A stretch of DNA of 64,000 nucleotides from Hydrogenophaga sp. (GCF_025699295.1 NZ_JAILWB010000011.1:124001-188000); one strand, 5' to 3'; shown: positions 26,654 through 35,399, counted from the stretch's first letter. The notes: generated from the sequence alone by a model not told the origin. Translations and numbers: made by a program.

Positions 26654-28030
26654 TTGACCGCCCAGGCTCCCTCTTCGCCCTCTTCGAATACCCCGCCACC
26701 CGTGCCCCATGGCCCGACCCTGGCGACCCAGTTGCGCCATACCGCGGCCTGCGTCCAGGCGGTTGTGGAGGGCCGATCGCTCAGCGAGGTGCTGCCCGCG
26801 CTGCCACCCGCGCTGCGCCCCGGTGTGCAGGCCCTGAGCTTCCATGTGCTGCGCCACCTGGGCACGGCACGCGCGCTTGTGGCCCTGCTGGCGCAGCGCA
26901 AGCCGGCGCCCGCGGTGCAGGCCCTGCTGTGCAGCGCGGTCGCCTTGTTGCTGGACGAGGCCGAAGGGCAGGGGGCTCCGCGCTACGCGCCCCACACGGT
27001 GGTCAACCAGGCGGTGGAAGCCGCCCGGCAGGCGCGGCCTACCGAACGCCAGGCTTCCTTCGTCAACGCCTGCCTGCGTCGCTTCCTGCGCGAACGCGCC
27101 GACCTGCTGGCCGAGATCGGGAACGACCTGGTTGCACGCTGGAACCACCCCTTGTGGTGGATCCAGCGCCTGCAGCACGACCACCCCGGGCACTGGCAGG
27201 CCATCCTGGTCGCCTGCAATCAACCAGGACCGATGGCGCTGCGCGTGAACCGCCGCCGCACCGATCGCGCCACGTACCAACAGGCCCTGCAGGCGATCGG
27301 CCTGGCGTCGCATCCAGCGGGCAGTGACGGCCTCGTGCTGGAGGCGCCGCAGCCGGTCGAGCGCCTGCCCGGTTTCGCCGAAGGCCATTGTTCGGTGCAG
27401 GACACGGCAGCGCAGGTGGCGGCCGACCTGCTGCTCGGCGGGCGTGCCTGGGCGCCGACCGACCGCGTGCTCGACGCTTGCGCTGCCCCCGGTGGCAAGA
27501 CTGCCCACCTGCTCGAACGCGCCGAGCTGAACCTGCTCGCGATCGACGTCGACCCGCGCCGCTGCGAGCGCATCGAAGACACGTTGCGGCGCCTGCGCCT
27601 GCGCGCCGAGGTGCGCTGTGCCGACGCTGCGCAGCCAGCCGCCTGGTGGGATGGCCAGCCCTTCAACGCCATCCTTCTCGACGCGCCTTGCACCGCCTCG
27701 GGCATCGTGCGGCGCCATCCGGACGTTCGCTGGCTGCGCCGCGCCAGCGACGTTGACGCGCTCGTGGCTACGCAGCGCGCGCTGCTCGAAGCCCTCTGGC
27801 CCCTGCTCAAACCCGGGGGCCGGCTGGTCTACGCCACCTGCTCGGTGTTCCGTGCCGAGGGGGCAGAGCAGGTGCAGGCGTTCCTTGTGCACCACACTGA
27901 TGCACGCCAAGGGCCCTCGCCCGGTCATTTGCTGCCGGGTGCGGCGGCCCCGTCCGGGGAGTTCAACGACAATCATCCGGGTGGACACGACGGATTCTTT
28001 TACGCCTGCCTCGACAAGGCCCCGCCTTGA
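26654..28030 (+). CDS. rsmB: 16S rRNA (cytosine-967-C5)-methyltransferase
   Basis: Methylates C967 of 16S rRNA. The 458-residue protein has an N-terminal NusB-like RNA-binding domain (about residues 15-150) and a Rossmann methyltransferase domain. That domain carries the SAM loop LDACAAPGGKTAHLLE, the motif IV cysteine in DAPCTASGIVRRHPD and the catalytic motif VI cysteine in YATCSVF. The start is TTG at 26654; no ATG is available in frame near the N-terminus. The lead position before DUF4390 and ntrYX genes is the conserved betaproteobacterial order. Confidence 0.94.
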   Translation: MTAQAPSSPSSNTPPPVPHGPTLATQLRHTAACVQAVVEGRSLSEVLPALPPALRPGVQALSFHVLRHLGTARALVALLAQRKPAPAVQALLCSAVALLLDEAEGQGAPRYAPHTVVNQAVEAARQARPTERQASFVNACLRRFLRERADLLAEIGNDLVARWNHPLWWIQRLQHDHPGHWQAILVACNQPGPMALRVNRRRTDRATYQQALQAIGLASHPAGSDGLVLEAPQPVERLPGFAEGHCSVQDTAAQVAADLLLGGRAWAPTDRVLDACAAPGGKTAHLLERAELNLLAIDVDPRRCERIEDTLRRLRLRAEVRCADAAQPAAWWDGQPFNAILLDAPCTASGIVRRHPDVRWLRRASDVDALVATQRALLEALWPLLKPGGRLVYATCSVFRAEGAEQVQAFLVHHTDARQGPSPGHLLPGAAAPSGEFNDNHPGGHDGFFYACLDKAPP

Positions 28031-28043
28031 GCCAGGCCACGCC

Positions 28044-28724
28044 ATGAGGGGCTGGCCCCGTTTTTTCCTGGGTCTGGTGCTGTCGCTGCTCGCGCTCTGG
28101 CCGGCGCATGCCCAGGCTCCCCAGGTGGAGCAACTGGTCCTGCAGCGCACGCCCGAAGCCCTGCTCCTCTCTGCCCGCATGGCACTTCAACCCTCGCCAG
28201 TGGTGGAAGACGCCCTGTACAAGGCCGTTCCGCTCTATTTCGTGTGGCATGCCGACGTGTACCGCCAGCGTTGGTACTGGATCGACAAGCGCGTGGCCAG
28301 CGCCACACGCACCCTGCGCCTGGCCTACCAGCCGCTCACGCGGCGCTGGCGGGTGAGCCTGTCCAACGAAGCCGCAGCCACCTCGGGCGGCGCCAGCCTG
28401 CAGTACGCCCTGCACCAGAACTTCGACTCTCTCAACGAGGCCCTGGCCGGTGTCGGGCGGGTGGTGCGCTGGCGGCTGGCCGACGGCGCGCAACTGGACC
28501 CCGAGGCCAAGCACGAGGTGGAGTTTTCGTTCCGGCTCGATCTCTCCCTGCTGCCGCGGCCGTTCCAGATCGGCATGGGCGACCAGCCCGAGTGGACGGT
28601 CGAGCTGCGGCAGGCGCTGCCGGTGCCCGGCCAGGCCGAGCCCGACCGCAGCCCGGACGTCGGCGCGGCCGTTCAGGCCGTCGAGCTCACGGGCGAAGCC
28701 ACCGTGAGCGAGCCCGCGCGCTGA
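28044..28724 (+). CDS. DUF4390 domain exported protein
   Basis: A 226-residue protein with a signal peptide (RFFLGLVLSLLALWPAHAQA). The following beta-rich domain contains LVLQRTPEALLLSARM, VPLYFVWHADVYRQRWYW and TLRLAYQPLTRRWRVSLS, diagnostic of DUF4390. The function is unknown. It is placed between rsmB and the ntrY-type kinase gene, where the same family is found in other betaproteobacteria, so it may take part in signal input to that kinase; this is inference from context. ATG selected 13 bp after the rsmB stop because it gives the signal peptide. Confidence 0.85.
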   Translation: MRGWPRFFLGLVLSLLALWPAHAQAPQVEQLVLQRTPEALLLSARMALQPSPVVEDALYKAVPLYFVWHADVYRQRWYWIDKRVASATRTLRLAYQPLTRRWRVSLSNEAAATSGGASLQYALHQNFDSLNEALAGVGRVVRWRLADGAQLDPEAKHEVEFSFRLDLSLLPRPFQIGMGDQPEWTVELRQALPVPGQAEPDRSPDVGAAVQAVELTGEATVSEPAR

Positions 28725-28730
28725 ACGATC

Positions 28731-31019
28731 ATGGCCAGCGCGCACGGCCCCCTCGGCCCGGATCCCACGCTCAAACCGGTGCACACCACGCCGCCACGGA
28801 CCAAGCCCGCGGCCGTGCGCTGGGCCGTTGGCGCCGGACTGGTGTTCATGACCGGCCTGGGCATGGTGCTGCTGTTCCTGCTGACGCTGGCGACGAACAA
28901 CCGCGCGTTCTACGAGCAGAACTTCCCCTGGCTGGTCGGCATCAACGTGACCGTCGCGGCTTTCCTGCTGCTGGTCATCCTGTGGCTGGCGCTGCGACTG
29001 GCCTTGCGCCTCAAGCGCGGCAAATTCGGCAGCCGGCTGCTGATCAAGCTCGCCGCCATCATCGGCCTGGTGGGCATCCTTCCGGGCCTGCTGATCTACA
29101 CCGTGTCGTACCAGTTCGTCTCTCGTTCGATCGAGAGCTGGTTCGACGTGCGTGTGGAGTCCGCGCTGGTCGCTGGACTCAACCTCGGGCGAACCACACT
29201 CGACATCCTGACCGCCGACCTCAGCGCCAAGACCCGCGTGGCCGCAGACGGTCTCTCGCGCGTGCCCAACGCCTCAGCCGTGCTGGCGCTGGAACGCCTG
29301 CGCGAGCAACTCGGCGTGACCGATCTCGTGCTCTGGAGCGCCAACGGCCAGGCCCTGGGCAGCGCGGGCCTGTCCCGCTTCGACATCAACCCCGAGCGCC
29401 CCACCGCCACCCAGTTGCGCAGCACGCGCAGCTCGCGCGTGCTGGCACAGATCGAAGGGCTGGAGGAAAGCGGAGGCGACGAGCTCGAGGCCCTGGTGGC
29501 GGCCACCCAGGCGCGCATCAAGGTGCTGGCCGTGGTCACGCCGCCGAGCTTCGGGTTCAACGCCGAGCCGCGCTACCTGCAGGTCATCATGCCCCTGCCG
29601 GGTGCGCTCGTCACCGACGCGCTGGCCGTGCAGGTGGCCAACCGCGAATACCAGGAGCGTGCGCTCACCCGTGAGGGCCTGCGCCGCATGTACATCGGCA
29701 CGCTCACGCTGGCGCTGTTCCTCGCCGTGTTTGGCGCGGTGTTGCTGGCGGTACTGCTGGGCAACCAGCTGGTGCGTCCCCTGCTGGTGCTGGCCGAGGG
29801 CATGCGCGAGGTGGCTGCGGGGAACCTCGCACCCAAGACCGCGCTGGCCTCGCGCGACGAACTCGCCAGCCTCACGCGCACTTTCGCGCACATGACGCAG
29901 GACCTGTCGGATGCCCGCGCCGCCGTCCAGAAGAGCATGGAGCAGGTGGATGCCGCGCGCGATAACCTGCAGACCATCCTGGACAACCTCACCGCCGGCG
30001 TGGTGGTGCTCGACGAGCAGGGCTGCGTGCACAGCGTCAACCCCGGCGCGGCGCGCATCCTGCACACGCCGCTGGCGCTGCACCTGGGCCAGCCGCTGGC
30101 ACAGGTGCCGGGGCTGGAGACCTTTGCCTCCGGCGTGCTGCAGCAGTTCGAACGTTTCCTCTCCGAGCAGACGCCGCACGAGGGCGGCTACTGGCAACAG
30201 TCGTTCGAGCTGGGCGCCAACGGCAACACACCCTTCGAGGAGGGCATCACCCTGATCGCACGTGGCGCGCTGCTGCCCAACAACGAGCGCCTGCTGGTGT
30301 TCGACGACGTGTCCGAGATGGTCTCGGCCCAGCGCGCCAAGGCCTGGGGCGAGGTGGCGCGCCGCCTCGCGCACGAGATCAAGAACCCTCTCACACCGAT
30401 CCAGCTCTCGGCCGAGCGCCTGGCCATGAAGCTCGAAGGCAAGGTGCAGGCGCCCGAGCAGGCCATCCTCAACAAATCGGTGCGCACCATCGTCGACCAG
30501 GTCGATGCGATGAAGCGCCTGGTCAATGAGTTTCGCGACTACGCGCGCCTGCCGGCGGCGCAGCTCGTGCCCACCGATCTCAACGCACTGGTGCGCGACA
30601 TCGTCGGCCTGTACGACCACGCGGCCGTGCCGGTGCGCCTGGAACTCGCCGACGACCTGCCCCCGGCAAAGGCCGATCCGCAGCAGGTGCGCCAGACCCT
30701 GCACAACCTCGTGCAGAACGCGCAGGACGCCATGGCCGGCGTGCCCGAGGCCCAGGTGGTGCTGCGCACGCGGCGCTCGGACTCCGGCCAGTGGGTGCGC
30801 CTGTCCGTGCTCGACCAGGGCCCCGGCTTCGCCGAGCACATCCTCAAGCGCGCCTTCGAACCCTACGTCACCACCAAGGTCAAGGGCACCGGCCTGGGAC
30901 TGGCGGTGGTCAAGAAAATCATGGACGAACACGGCGGCCGCGTCGATCTGAGCAACCGCGTGACCGAAGGCAGGGTCATCGGTGCCCAAGTGTCGTTATC
31001 ATTCGCAGTTGCAAATTGA
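28731..31019 (+). CDS. ntrY: NtrY-type membrane sensor histidine kinase
   Basis: A 762-residue kinase. Membrane spans lie near residues 25-50 and 68-88, with a third near 113-130 and a fourth around 322-345 after a periplasmic/extracytoplasmic region. A HAMP-like linker (PLLVLAEGMREVAAGNL), a PAS domain (DNLTAGVVVLDEQGCVHSVN) and HisKA follow, with phospho-acceptor His548 in RRLAHEIKNPLTPIQLS. The HATPase comes last (NLVQNAQDAM, DQGPGF, GTGLGLAVVKK). The layout matches NtrY, which with NtrX controls nitrogen or redox-linked functions in alpha- and betaproteobacteria. The partner regulator gene starts 30 bp downstream. Confidence 0.92.
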   Translation: MASAHGPLGPDPTLKPVHTTPPRTKPAAVRWAVGAGLVFMTGLGMVLLFLLTLATNNRAFYEQNFPWLVGINVTVAAFLLLVILWLALRLALRLKRGKFGSRLLIKLAAIIGLVGILPGLLIYTVSYQFVSRSIESWFDVRVESALVAGLNLGRTTLDILTADLSAKTRVAADGLSRVPNASAVLALERLREQLGVTDLVLWSANGQALGSAGLSRFDINPERPTATQLRSTRSSRVLAQIEGLEESGGDELEALVAATQARIKVLAVVTPPSFGFNAEPRYLQVIMPLPGALVTDALAVQVANREYQERALTREGLRRMYIGTLTLALFLAVFGAVLLAVLLGNQLVRPLLVLAEGMREVAAGNLAPKTALASRDELASLTRTFAHMTQDLSDARAAVQKSMEQVDAARDNLQTILDNLTAGVVVLDEQGCVHSVNPGAARILHTPLALHLGQPLAQVPGLETFASGVLQQFERFLSEQTPHEGGYWQQSFELGANGNTPFEEGITLIARGALLPNNERLLVFDDVSEMVSAQRAKAWGEVARRLAHEIKNPLTPIQLSAERLAMKLEGKVQAPEQAILNKSVRTIVDQVDAMKRLVNEFRDYARLPAAQLVPTDLNALVRDIVGLYDHAAVPVRLELADDLPPAKADPQQVRQTLHNLVQNAQDAMAGVPEAQVVLRTRRSDSGQWVRLSVLDQGPGFAEHILKRAFEPYVTTKVKGTGLGLAVVKKIMDEHGGRVDLSNRVTEGRVIGAQVSLSFAVAN

Positions 31020-31049
31020 CAACACGCTCCGAGGGAAGCACTCCGCGCC

Positions 31050-31751
31050 ATGGCAACTATTCTGGTCGTAGACGATGAACTGGGTATCCGGGATCTGCTC
31101 TCCGAGATCCTGAACGACGAGGGTCACACGGTCGAACTGGCCGAAAACGCCGCGCAGGCCCGCGCCGTGCGCGCCCAGTTGCGCCCGGACCTTGTGTTGC
31201 TCGACATCTGGATGCCCGACACCGATGGCGTGACGCTGCTCAAGGAGTGGTCCAGCAACGGCCTGCTGTCCATGCCCGTGATCATGATGAGTGGCCACGC
31301 CACGATCGACACAGCGGTTGAAGCCACGCGCATCGGTGCCACGGCCTTCCTGGAAAAGCCCATCACCATGGCCAAGCTGCTCAAGGCGGTGGACCAGGGC
31401 CTCAACAAGGCTCCCGCCAAACCCAACCACGCGGCCCCCGCCATGGCCCTGCGCATGGGAGGCACCGTGCTGTCGGCGGAGTTCACCGTGGAGAACGCGA
31501 TGACCGGCGGCGCGCTGCCCGAGCCGGTGATGGACCTCGGCCCGCAGTGTCTTCAATCGTTCAACCTGGACGGCCCGCTGCGCGAAGCGCGCGACGAATT
31601 CGAGAAGGCCTACTTCGAATACCACCTGGCACGGGAGTCCGGCTCCATGACCCGTGTGGCCGAAAAAACCGGCCTCGAACGCACCCACCTCTACCGCAAG
31701 CTCAAGCAGCTCGGCGTGGACCTCGCGCGCAGCAAACGCAACGCGCTCTAA
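31050..31751 (+). CDS. NtrX-like response regulator without AAA+ domain
   Basis: A 233-residue regulator. An N-terminal receiver (acidic DDE near residues 8-10, phospho-acceptor Asp52 in LLDIWMPDTDG, Lys103 in FLEKPIT) is joined by an Ala/Pro-rich linker to a C-terminal Fis-type helix-turn-helix (VAEKTGLERTHLYRKLKQLGV). The classical NtrX has a sigma-54-activating AAA+ domain between these two parts; here it is absent. The protein therefore should not activate sigma-54 promoters by ATP hydrolysis and is better viewed as a receiver-HTH factor. It is the presumed partner of the kinase upstream. Confidence 0.9.
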   Translation: MATILVVDDELGIRDLLSEILNDEGHTVELAENAAQARAVRAQLRPDLVLLDIWMPDTDGVTLLKEWSSNGLLSMPVIMMSGHATIDTAVEATRIGATAFLEKPITMAKLLKAVDQGLNKAPAKPNHAAPAMALRMGGTVLSAEFTVENAMTGGALPEPVMDLGPQCLQSFNLDGPLREARDEFEKAYFEYHLARESGSMTRVAEKTGLERTHLYRKLKQLGVDLARSKRNAL

Positions 31752-31787
31752 GCCCTTTCGCCGGGGAAACGGGCCGCTGGAAGCTGC

Positions 31788-31793
31788 TACAAT
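31788..31793 (+). promoter_or_regulatory. Putative -10 element of tRNA-Phe
   Basis: TACAAT ends 15 bp before the first base of the tRNA, a normal distance for a tRNA promoter. The matching -35 is poor. Confidence 0.5.
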
Positions 31794-31808
31794 CTCGCTT
31801 CTTCCAAA

Positions 31809-31884
31809 GGCCCGGTAGCTCAGTTGGTAGAGCAGCGGATTGAAAATCCGCGTGTCGGTGGTTCGATTCCGCCCCAGGCCACCA
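31809..31884 (+). tRNA. tRNA-Phe (anticodon GAA) with a C-A mismatch in the acceptor stem
   Basis: A 76-nt tRNA. The D arm is GCTCAGTTGGTAGAGC, the anticodon arm GCGGATTGAAAATCCGC (GAA), the T arm GGTGGTTCGATTCCGCC, and 3' CCA is encoded at 31882-31884. The acceptor strands GGCCCGG and CCAGGCC pair except at position 5-68, where C faces A; other betaproteobacteria, as recalled, have G there (CCGGGCC). All other features are standard. Confidence 0.95.
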
Positions 31885-31926
31885 GAACATCGTTTCTCCC
31901 TCGTCGGCAGAGGGAAAACACCCCCC

Positions 31927-31960
31927 AAAAAGCGGCCTCCACAACAGGCCGCTTTTTTGT
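31927..31960 (+). terminator. Intrinsic terminator after tRNA-Phe
   Basis: AAAAAGCGGCCT (31927-31938) pairs with AGGCCGCTTTTTT (31946-31956), with a 7-nt loop and continuing T-run. The stem is near perfect and symmetric, so it may work from both sides. Confidence 0.95.
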
Positions 31961-32166
31961 TTTTCGGCGTACCGAAACGCGGGTTTTCTGGCGCAGTTGC
32001 CGTCGCTTCCTGGCGAGGCTGCACGCATGGTGCCGCAGGGCGCATGGCTGCGGACCTTGCGGCTGGGAAGCCGTTCGCGCAAACCCCGAAAGCAGCTCAC
32101 TGCACCCGCAGCACCGCCAGGACAGCCTGTCTCCGGCACCCGGGATTACCCGATCGGAGATCAAAA
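31961..32166. other. Non-coding stretch between the tRNA-Phe terminator and the tetR operator
   Basis: About 200 bp of GC-rich sequence with no credible coding frame, RNA gene or repeat that could be recognised. It presumably holds the -35 region of the tetR promoter at its right end. Confidence 0.4.
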
Positions 32167-32184
32167 ACATTATGCTCATAATGT
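32167..32184. promoter_or_regulatory. Perfect palindromic operator in front of the tetR gene
   Basis: ACATTATG-CT-CATAATGT, an 18-bp perfect inverted repeat ending 17 bp before the tetR ATG. It overlaps a -10-like CATAAT (32177-32182) and precedes the ribosome site AAGGAAAG. Size and symmetry fit a TetR-dimer site, so the regulator probably represses its own operon. Confidence 0.75.
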
Positions 32185-32201
32185 AATCAAGGAAAGCAAC
32201 C

Positions 32202-32801
32202 ATGACCCGAACCCTTCACCAGCTTCGCAGTGAACAGACGCGCGAGCGCCTGCTCGATGCAGCGCTTGTTGTCATGCAGACCAAAGGCCACGGGCAGGTA
32301 TCGGTGCATGAAGTGGCCCGCGTGGCCGGCATGACCGCTGGCGCGGTTCAGCACCATTTCGATTCCAAGGCGGCGTTGATGCTGGAGACGATCACCCGCC
32401 TGATTGCCCAGCTTGAGGATTCGGCCGATTTCTGGCCCCCCGCGCATTGGGTGCTCAAGCGCCGTGCGGATCATTTTGTCCAGCAGGCCTGGGCCCGGCT
32501 TTATGGTCAACCGCGTTTCAGCGTAGCCTGGTCGGCCTATCTGGCCGCGCGGGAAGACGCGCAGATGGTGGCGCACATCGTGGAGCGCCGCAGCCATCTC
32601 AATGCCCGCATGCAGATCCGCATGACCGAGTGCTTCCCGGAGATGTGCCATGGGCCGCGGGCGGCGGCGCGGGTGCAGTTCGTACTGTCTGCCCTGCGGG
32701 GCATGGGCCTGCTGGCCCCGTTTGCGCCCGACGCCGCCATTCCCTCGCAGTTGCGCGTGCTGTCGGATTACCTCCAATCGTTCAACTCCCAGGAGCGCTG
32801 A
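32202..32801 (+). CDS. TetR-family transcriptional regulator
   Basis: A 199-residue regulator. The N-terminal helix-turn-helix reads RERLLDAALVVMQTKGHGQVS then VHEVARVAGMTAGAVQHHFDSKAAL, the TetR signature, about residues 13-60. The remaining helical domain binds an unknown ligand. A perfect palindrome lies immediately upstream, and the binding-protein and amidase genes follow at 1 bp and with overlap. It is therefore likely the local repressor of a three-gene uptake/hydrolysis operon, released by the amide substrate or its product (inference). Confidence 0.92.
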   Translation: MTRTLHQLRSEQTRERLLDAALVVMQTKGHGQVSVHEVARVAGMTAGAVQHHFDSKAALMLETITRLIAQLEDSADFWPPAHWVLKRRADHFVQQAWARLYGQPRFSVAWSAYLAAREDAQMVAHIVERRSHLNARMQIRMTECFPEMCHGPRAAARVQFVLSALRGMGLLAPFAPDAAIPSQLRVLSDYLQSFNSQER

Positions 32802-32802
32802 T

Positions 32803-33759
32803 ATGAAAAAGTCCCTGCTGACCTTGCTGCTGTGCAGCTTCGCCTGCCTGTCCCACGCAGCCTTTCCCGAGAGGGCCATCACCTTGATCGTGCCCTACCC
32901 GGCAGGCGGGGCCACCGACACGCTGGCGCGCAAGATCGCCGGACCGCTCGGCCAGAGACTGGGGCAGACTGTCATCGTGGAAAACAGGGCCGGTGCGGGC
33001 ACGGCCATTGGCGCGGCGGCCATTGCGCGCTCGCCTGCCGACGGCTACACGCTGCTGATTTCCTCGAACACCACGTTCACGGTCAATGCCGCTCTCAAGA
33101 ACAACCTGCCGTACGACCCGCAGACAGACTTCGAGTCCATTGGCCTGATCGGAACTTCGCCGCTGGTGTTGCTGGCGAATCCCAAGGTGGAGGCCAACAC
33201 CGTCAAGGAGCTGCAGGCCCTGGCCAAGCGCACGCCGACAGGTCTGAACTTCGGCTCCTTCGGCGTGGGCACCAGCGCGCACCTGGCCGGCGAGATGTTC
33301 AAGGTCATGACAGGAACGAACCTGGTGCATGTGGCCTACAAGGGCAGTGCGCCCGCCATGAACGACCTGATCGGTGGCCAGATTCCCCTGAGCTTCGACA
33401 CCACCGTGGCAGCCATGCCGCAGATGGCCGCGGGCAAGGTCAAGGCGATCGCCGTGACCTCGGGCCAACGCACTCCCCAGATGCCCCAGGTGCCCACGGT
33501 GGCGGAGGCCGGGTACCCCGACTATGAAATGGTGCCCTGGATCGCGCTGGTTGCGCGGCGTGGCATGGCGCCAGAGGTCAGTGCCCGCCTGACCAAAGCC
33601 CTGCGCGACTGCATCAACGACCCCGTCGTCAAGGCCGACCTGCAGAAAACCGGCCTGGATGTGAACTACCAGCCGGGCAAGGTGTACGACCAGCGCGTCG
33701 CGCAGGAGTTGCCCCTGCTGCGTGCCTACGTGCACCGCGCCAACATCCCGGTGCAGTGA
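32803..33759 (+). CDS. Bug/TctC-family periplasmic solute-binding protein
   Basis: A 318-residue protein with a signal peptide (MKKSLLTLLLCSFACLSHA) and the Bug-fold landmarks ITLIVPYPAGGATDTLAR, VENRAGAGTAIGA, YDPQTDF, LAGEMFKVMTG and YKGSAPAMNDLIGGQI. Such proteins bind carboxylates or amides for tripartite tricarboxylate transporters. No tctA/tctB genes are nearby; orphan Bug proteins are very numerous in Burkholderiales, some acting with distant permeases or as sensors. It begins one base after the tetR stop and overlaps the amidase gene, suggesting it captures the amidase substrate. Confidence 0.92.
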   Translation: MKKSLLTLLLCSFACLSHAAFPERAITLIVPYPAGGATDTLARKIAGPLGQRLGQTVIVENRAGAGTAIGAAAIARSPADGYTLLISSNTTFTVNAALKNNLPYDPQTDFESIGLIGTSPLVLLANPKVEANTVKELQALAKRTPTGLNFGSFGVGTSAHLAGEMFKVMTGTNLVHVAYKGSAPAMNDLIGGQIPLSFDTTVAAMPQMAAGKVKAIAVTSGQRTPQMPQVPTVAEAGYPDYEMVPWIALVARRGMAPEVSARLTKALRDCINDPVVKADLQKTGLDVNYQPGKVYDQRVAQELPLLRAYVHRANIPVQ

Positions 33760-33764
33760 GCGCG

Positions 33765-35282
33765 ATGTCGCTGGTCGAACTCGGTGCGGTGGAGATGCGC
33801 CGCCGCATTGGCACCGGTGAACTCTCGCCGGTCGAAATCCTGCGGGCCTGCGTGGAACAGATCGAACGCCACAACCCGGCGGTCAACGCGGTCTGCGCCA
33901 CCGACTTCGAGCGCGCGATGGTGGCGGCCCGGGAGGCCGAAGCCCGGGTGCGGCGCAGCGAATCGTTGCCGTTGCTGCACGGGCTGCCGCTAGGTGTGAA
34001 AGACCTGCAGGCCACGGCGGGACTGCTGACCACCAGCGGCAACGTCCGCCTGCGTGGGCATGTGCCCAGTGCAGATGTCTCGCTGGTGGCGCGCCTGCGG
34101 CAGGCCGGCGCCATCGTGACCGCCAAGACCAACACACCCGACATGGGCGCCGGGGCCAATACCCGCAACCCGGTCTGGGGTGCCACCGGCAATCCGTTCG
34201 ATCCCTCGCTCAACGCAGGCGGTTCGTCGGGCGGCTCTGCTGCAGCGCTGGCCTGCGACATGCTGCCCTTGTGCACCGGTTCGGACACGGGCGGCTCCCT
34301 GCGCATACCGGCAGCCCTGTGTGGCGTGGTGGGTTTGCGGCCCTCGCCCGGGCTCGTGGCCAATGACATGCGGCCGCTGGGCTGGTCGGTGATTTCCGTG
34401 CTCGGCCCCATGGGGCGCGACGTGGCCGATACCGCCTTCATGATGCAGGCCTGCGCGGGGCCGCACCCGATGGACCCGTTGAGCATGGGCGTGCGGCACG
34501 ACACGTACTGGCCACTCCAGCCGGTGGATCTGCGCCCGCTGCGGGTGGCTTATACCGAAGACTTCGGCACCTGCGCTGTCGATCCGATGATTCGCCAGAC
34601 TTTCCGCGACAGGGTGCAGGCGCTCGCGCGCGAGGTGGCCGTGTGCGAGCCGCTGGACTGGGCTCTGAAGGGTGGCCACCGCTGCTTCGACGTCCTGCGC
34701 GCGGAGAGCTTCGTGGCCGCGTTCGACGACATCCACCGGACCCAGCCCGAGACGCTGGGTCCGAACGTGCGGGCCAACGTGGAAATGGCCGCGAACATCC
34801 GTCTGGCCGACCGGGCCTGGGCGCACCTGGAGCAGACGCGCATCTCGCGGCAGTTCCAGCGCATGTTCGAGCGCTACGACCTGATCATCGCGCCGGTCAC
34901 ACCGGTGTCGCCCTTTCCGTGGACGCAGTTGTACGCCGACGTCATCGACGGCCAGCCGCAGCGCAACTACTACGAGTGGCTGAGCCTGACCTACCTCGTG
35001 ACGCTGGCCACCAACCCGGCGCTGGCGCTGCCTTGCGGGCGGGATGCGGCGGGCATGCCCTTCGGCCTGCAGCTCATCGGCCCGCTGCATGGCGATGCCC
35101 GGTTGTTGTCCATGGCCGGCGCGATCGAGCAATGGAGTTCGACCCAACCGGGCATGGGGCGCCCGCGGCCTGACCTGGCTGGCATCTGGCCGCCGCACCC
35201 CGGCTTGCGCAGCATCGTGACCCACCCCCCCGTGTTGCAGCCCGGTGCCGGTGCCGTTGATGGAGTGGCCAACGCAGTCTGA
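33765..35282 (+). CDS. Amidase-signature-family hydrolase
   Basis: A 505-residue amide hydrolase with the complete Ser-cisSer-Lys triad: Lys79 in LGVKDLQ, the cis-Ser in AGGSSGGSAAA (about residue 155) and the nucleophile Ser178 in GSDTGGSLRIPA. The C-terminal half (PVTPVSPFPW) is standard for the family, which ranges from acylamidases to indoleacetamide hydrolases and Glu-tRNA amidotransferase A. With no gatBC nearby and a TetR/Bug context, a catabolic amidase is most likely. A GTG nine bases upstream (33756) overlaps the previous stop and is an alternative start. Confidence 0.9.
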   Translation: MSLVELGAVEMRRRIGTGELSPVEILRACVEQIERHNPAVNAVCATDFERAMVAAREAEARVRRSESLPLLHGLPLGVKDLQATAGLLTTSGNVRLRGHVPSADVSLVARLRQAGAIVTAKTNTPDMGAGANTRNPVWGATGNPFDPSLNAGGSSGGSAAALACDMLPLCTGSDTGGSLRIPAALCGVVGLRPSPGLVANDMRPLGWSVISVLGPMGRDVADTAFMMQACAGPHPMDPLSMGVRHDTYWPLQPVDLRPLRVAYTEDFGTCAVDPMIRQTFRDRVQALAREVAVCEPLDWALKGGHRCFDVLRAESFVAAFDDIHRTQPETLGPNVRANVEMAANIRLADRAWAHLEQTRISRQFQRMFERYDLIIAPVTPVSPFPWTQLYADVIDGQPQRNYYEWLSLTYLVTLATNPALALPCGRDAAGMPFGLQLIGPLHGDARLLSMAGAIEQWSSTQPGMGRPRPDLAGIWPPHPGLRSIVTHPPVLQPGAGAVDGVANAV

Positions 35283-35365
35283 GGGCCGCGGCAGGCGCGG
35301 CGCGCGTGGCCTTACACTTCCCTGGTCCACCGATCCCCCCAGCGGGATCACCCGACATTTCGCAC

Positions 35366-35399
35366 AGGGGCCCATCCACCGCGATGGGCCTTTGCTTTT
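35366..35399 (+). terminator. Likely intrinsic terminator of the tetR-bug-amidase operon
   Basis: GGCCCATC (35369-35376) pairs perfectly with GATGGGCC (35383-35390) around a 6-nt loop, followed by TTTGCTTTT. It is located 87 bp after the amidase stop. Confidence 0.8.

Noticed and set aside
33765..35282. GatA subunit of Asp/Glu-tRNA amidotransferase
   Set aside because: gatB and gatC are absent nearby and the gene is in a TetR/Bug catabolic context; the catalytic core is shared by all amidase-signature enzymes.
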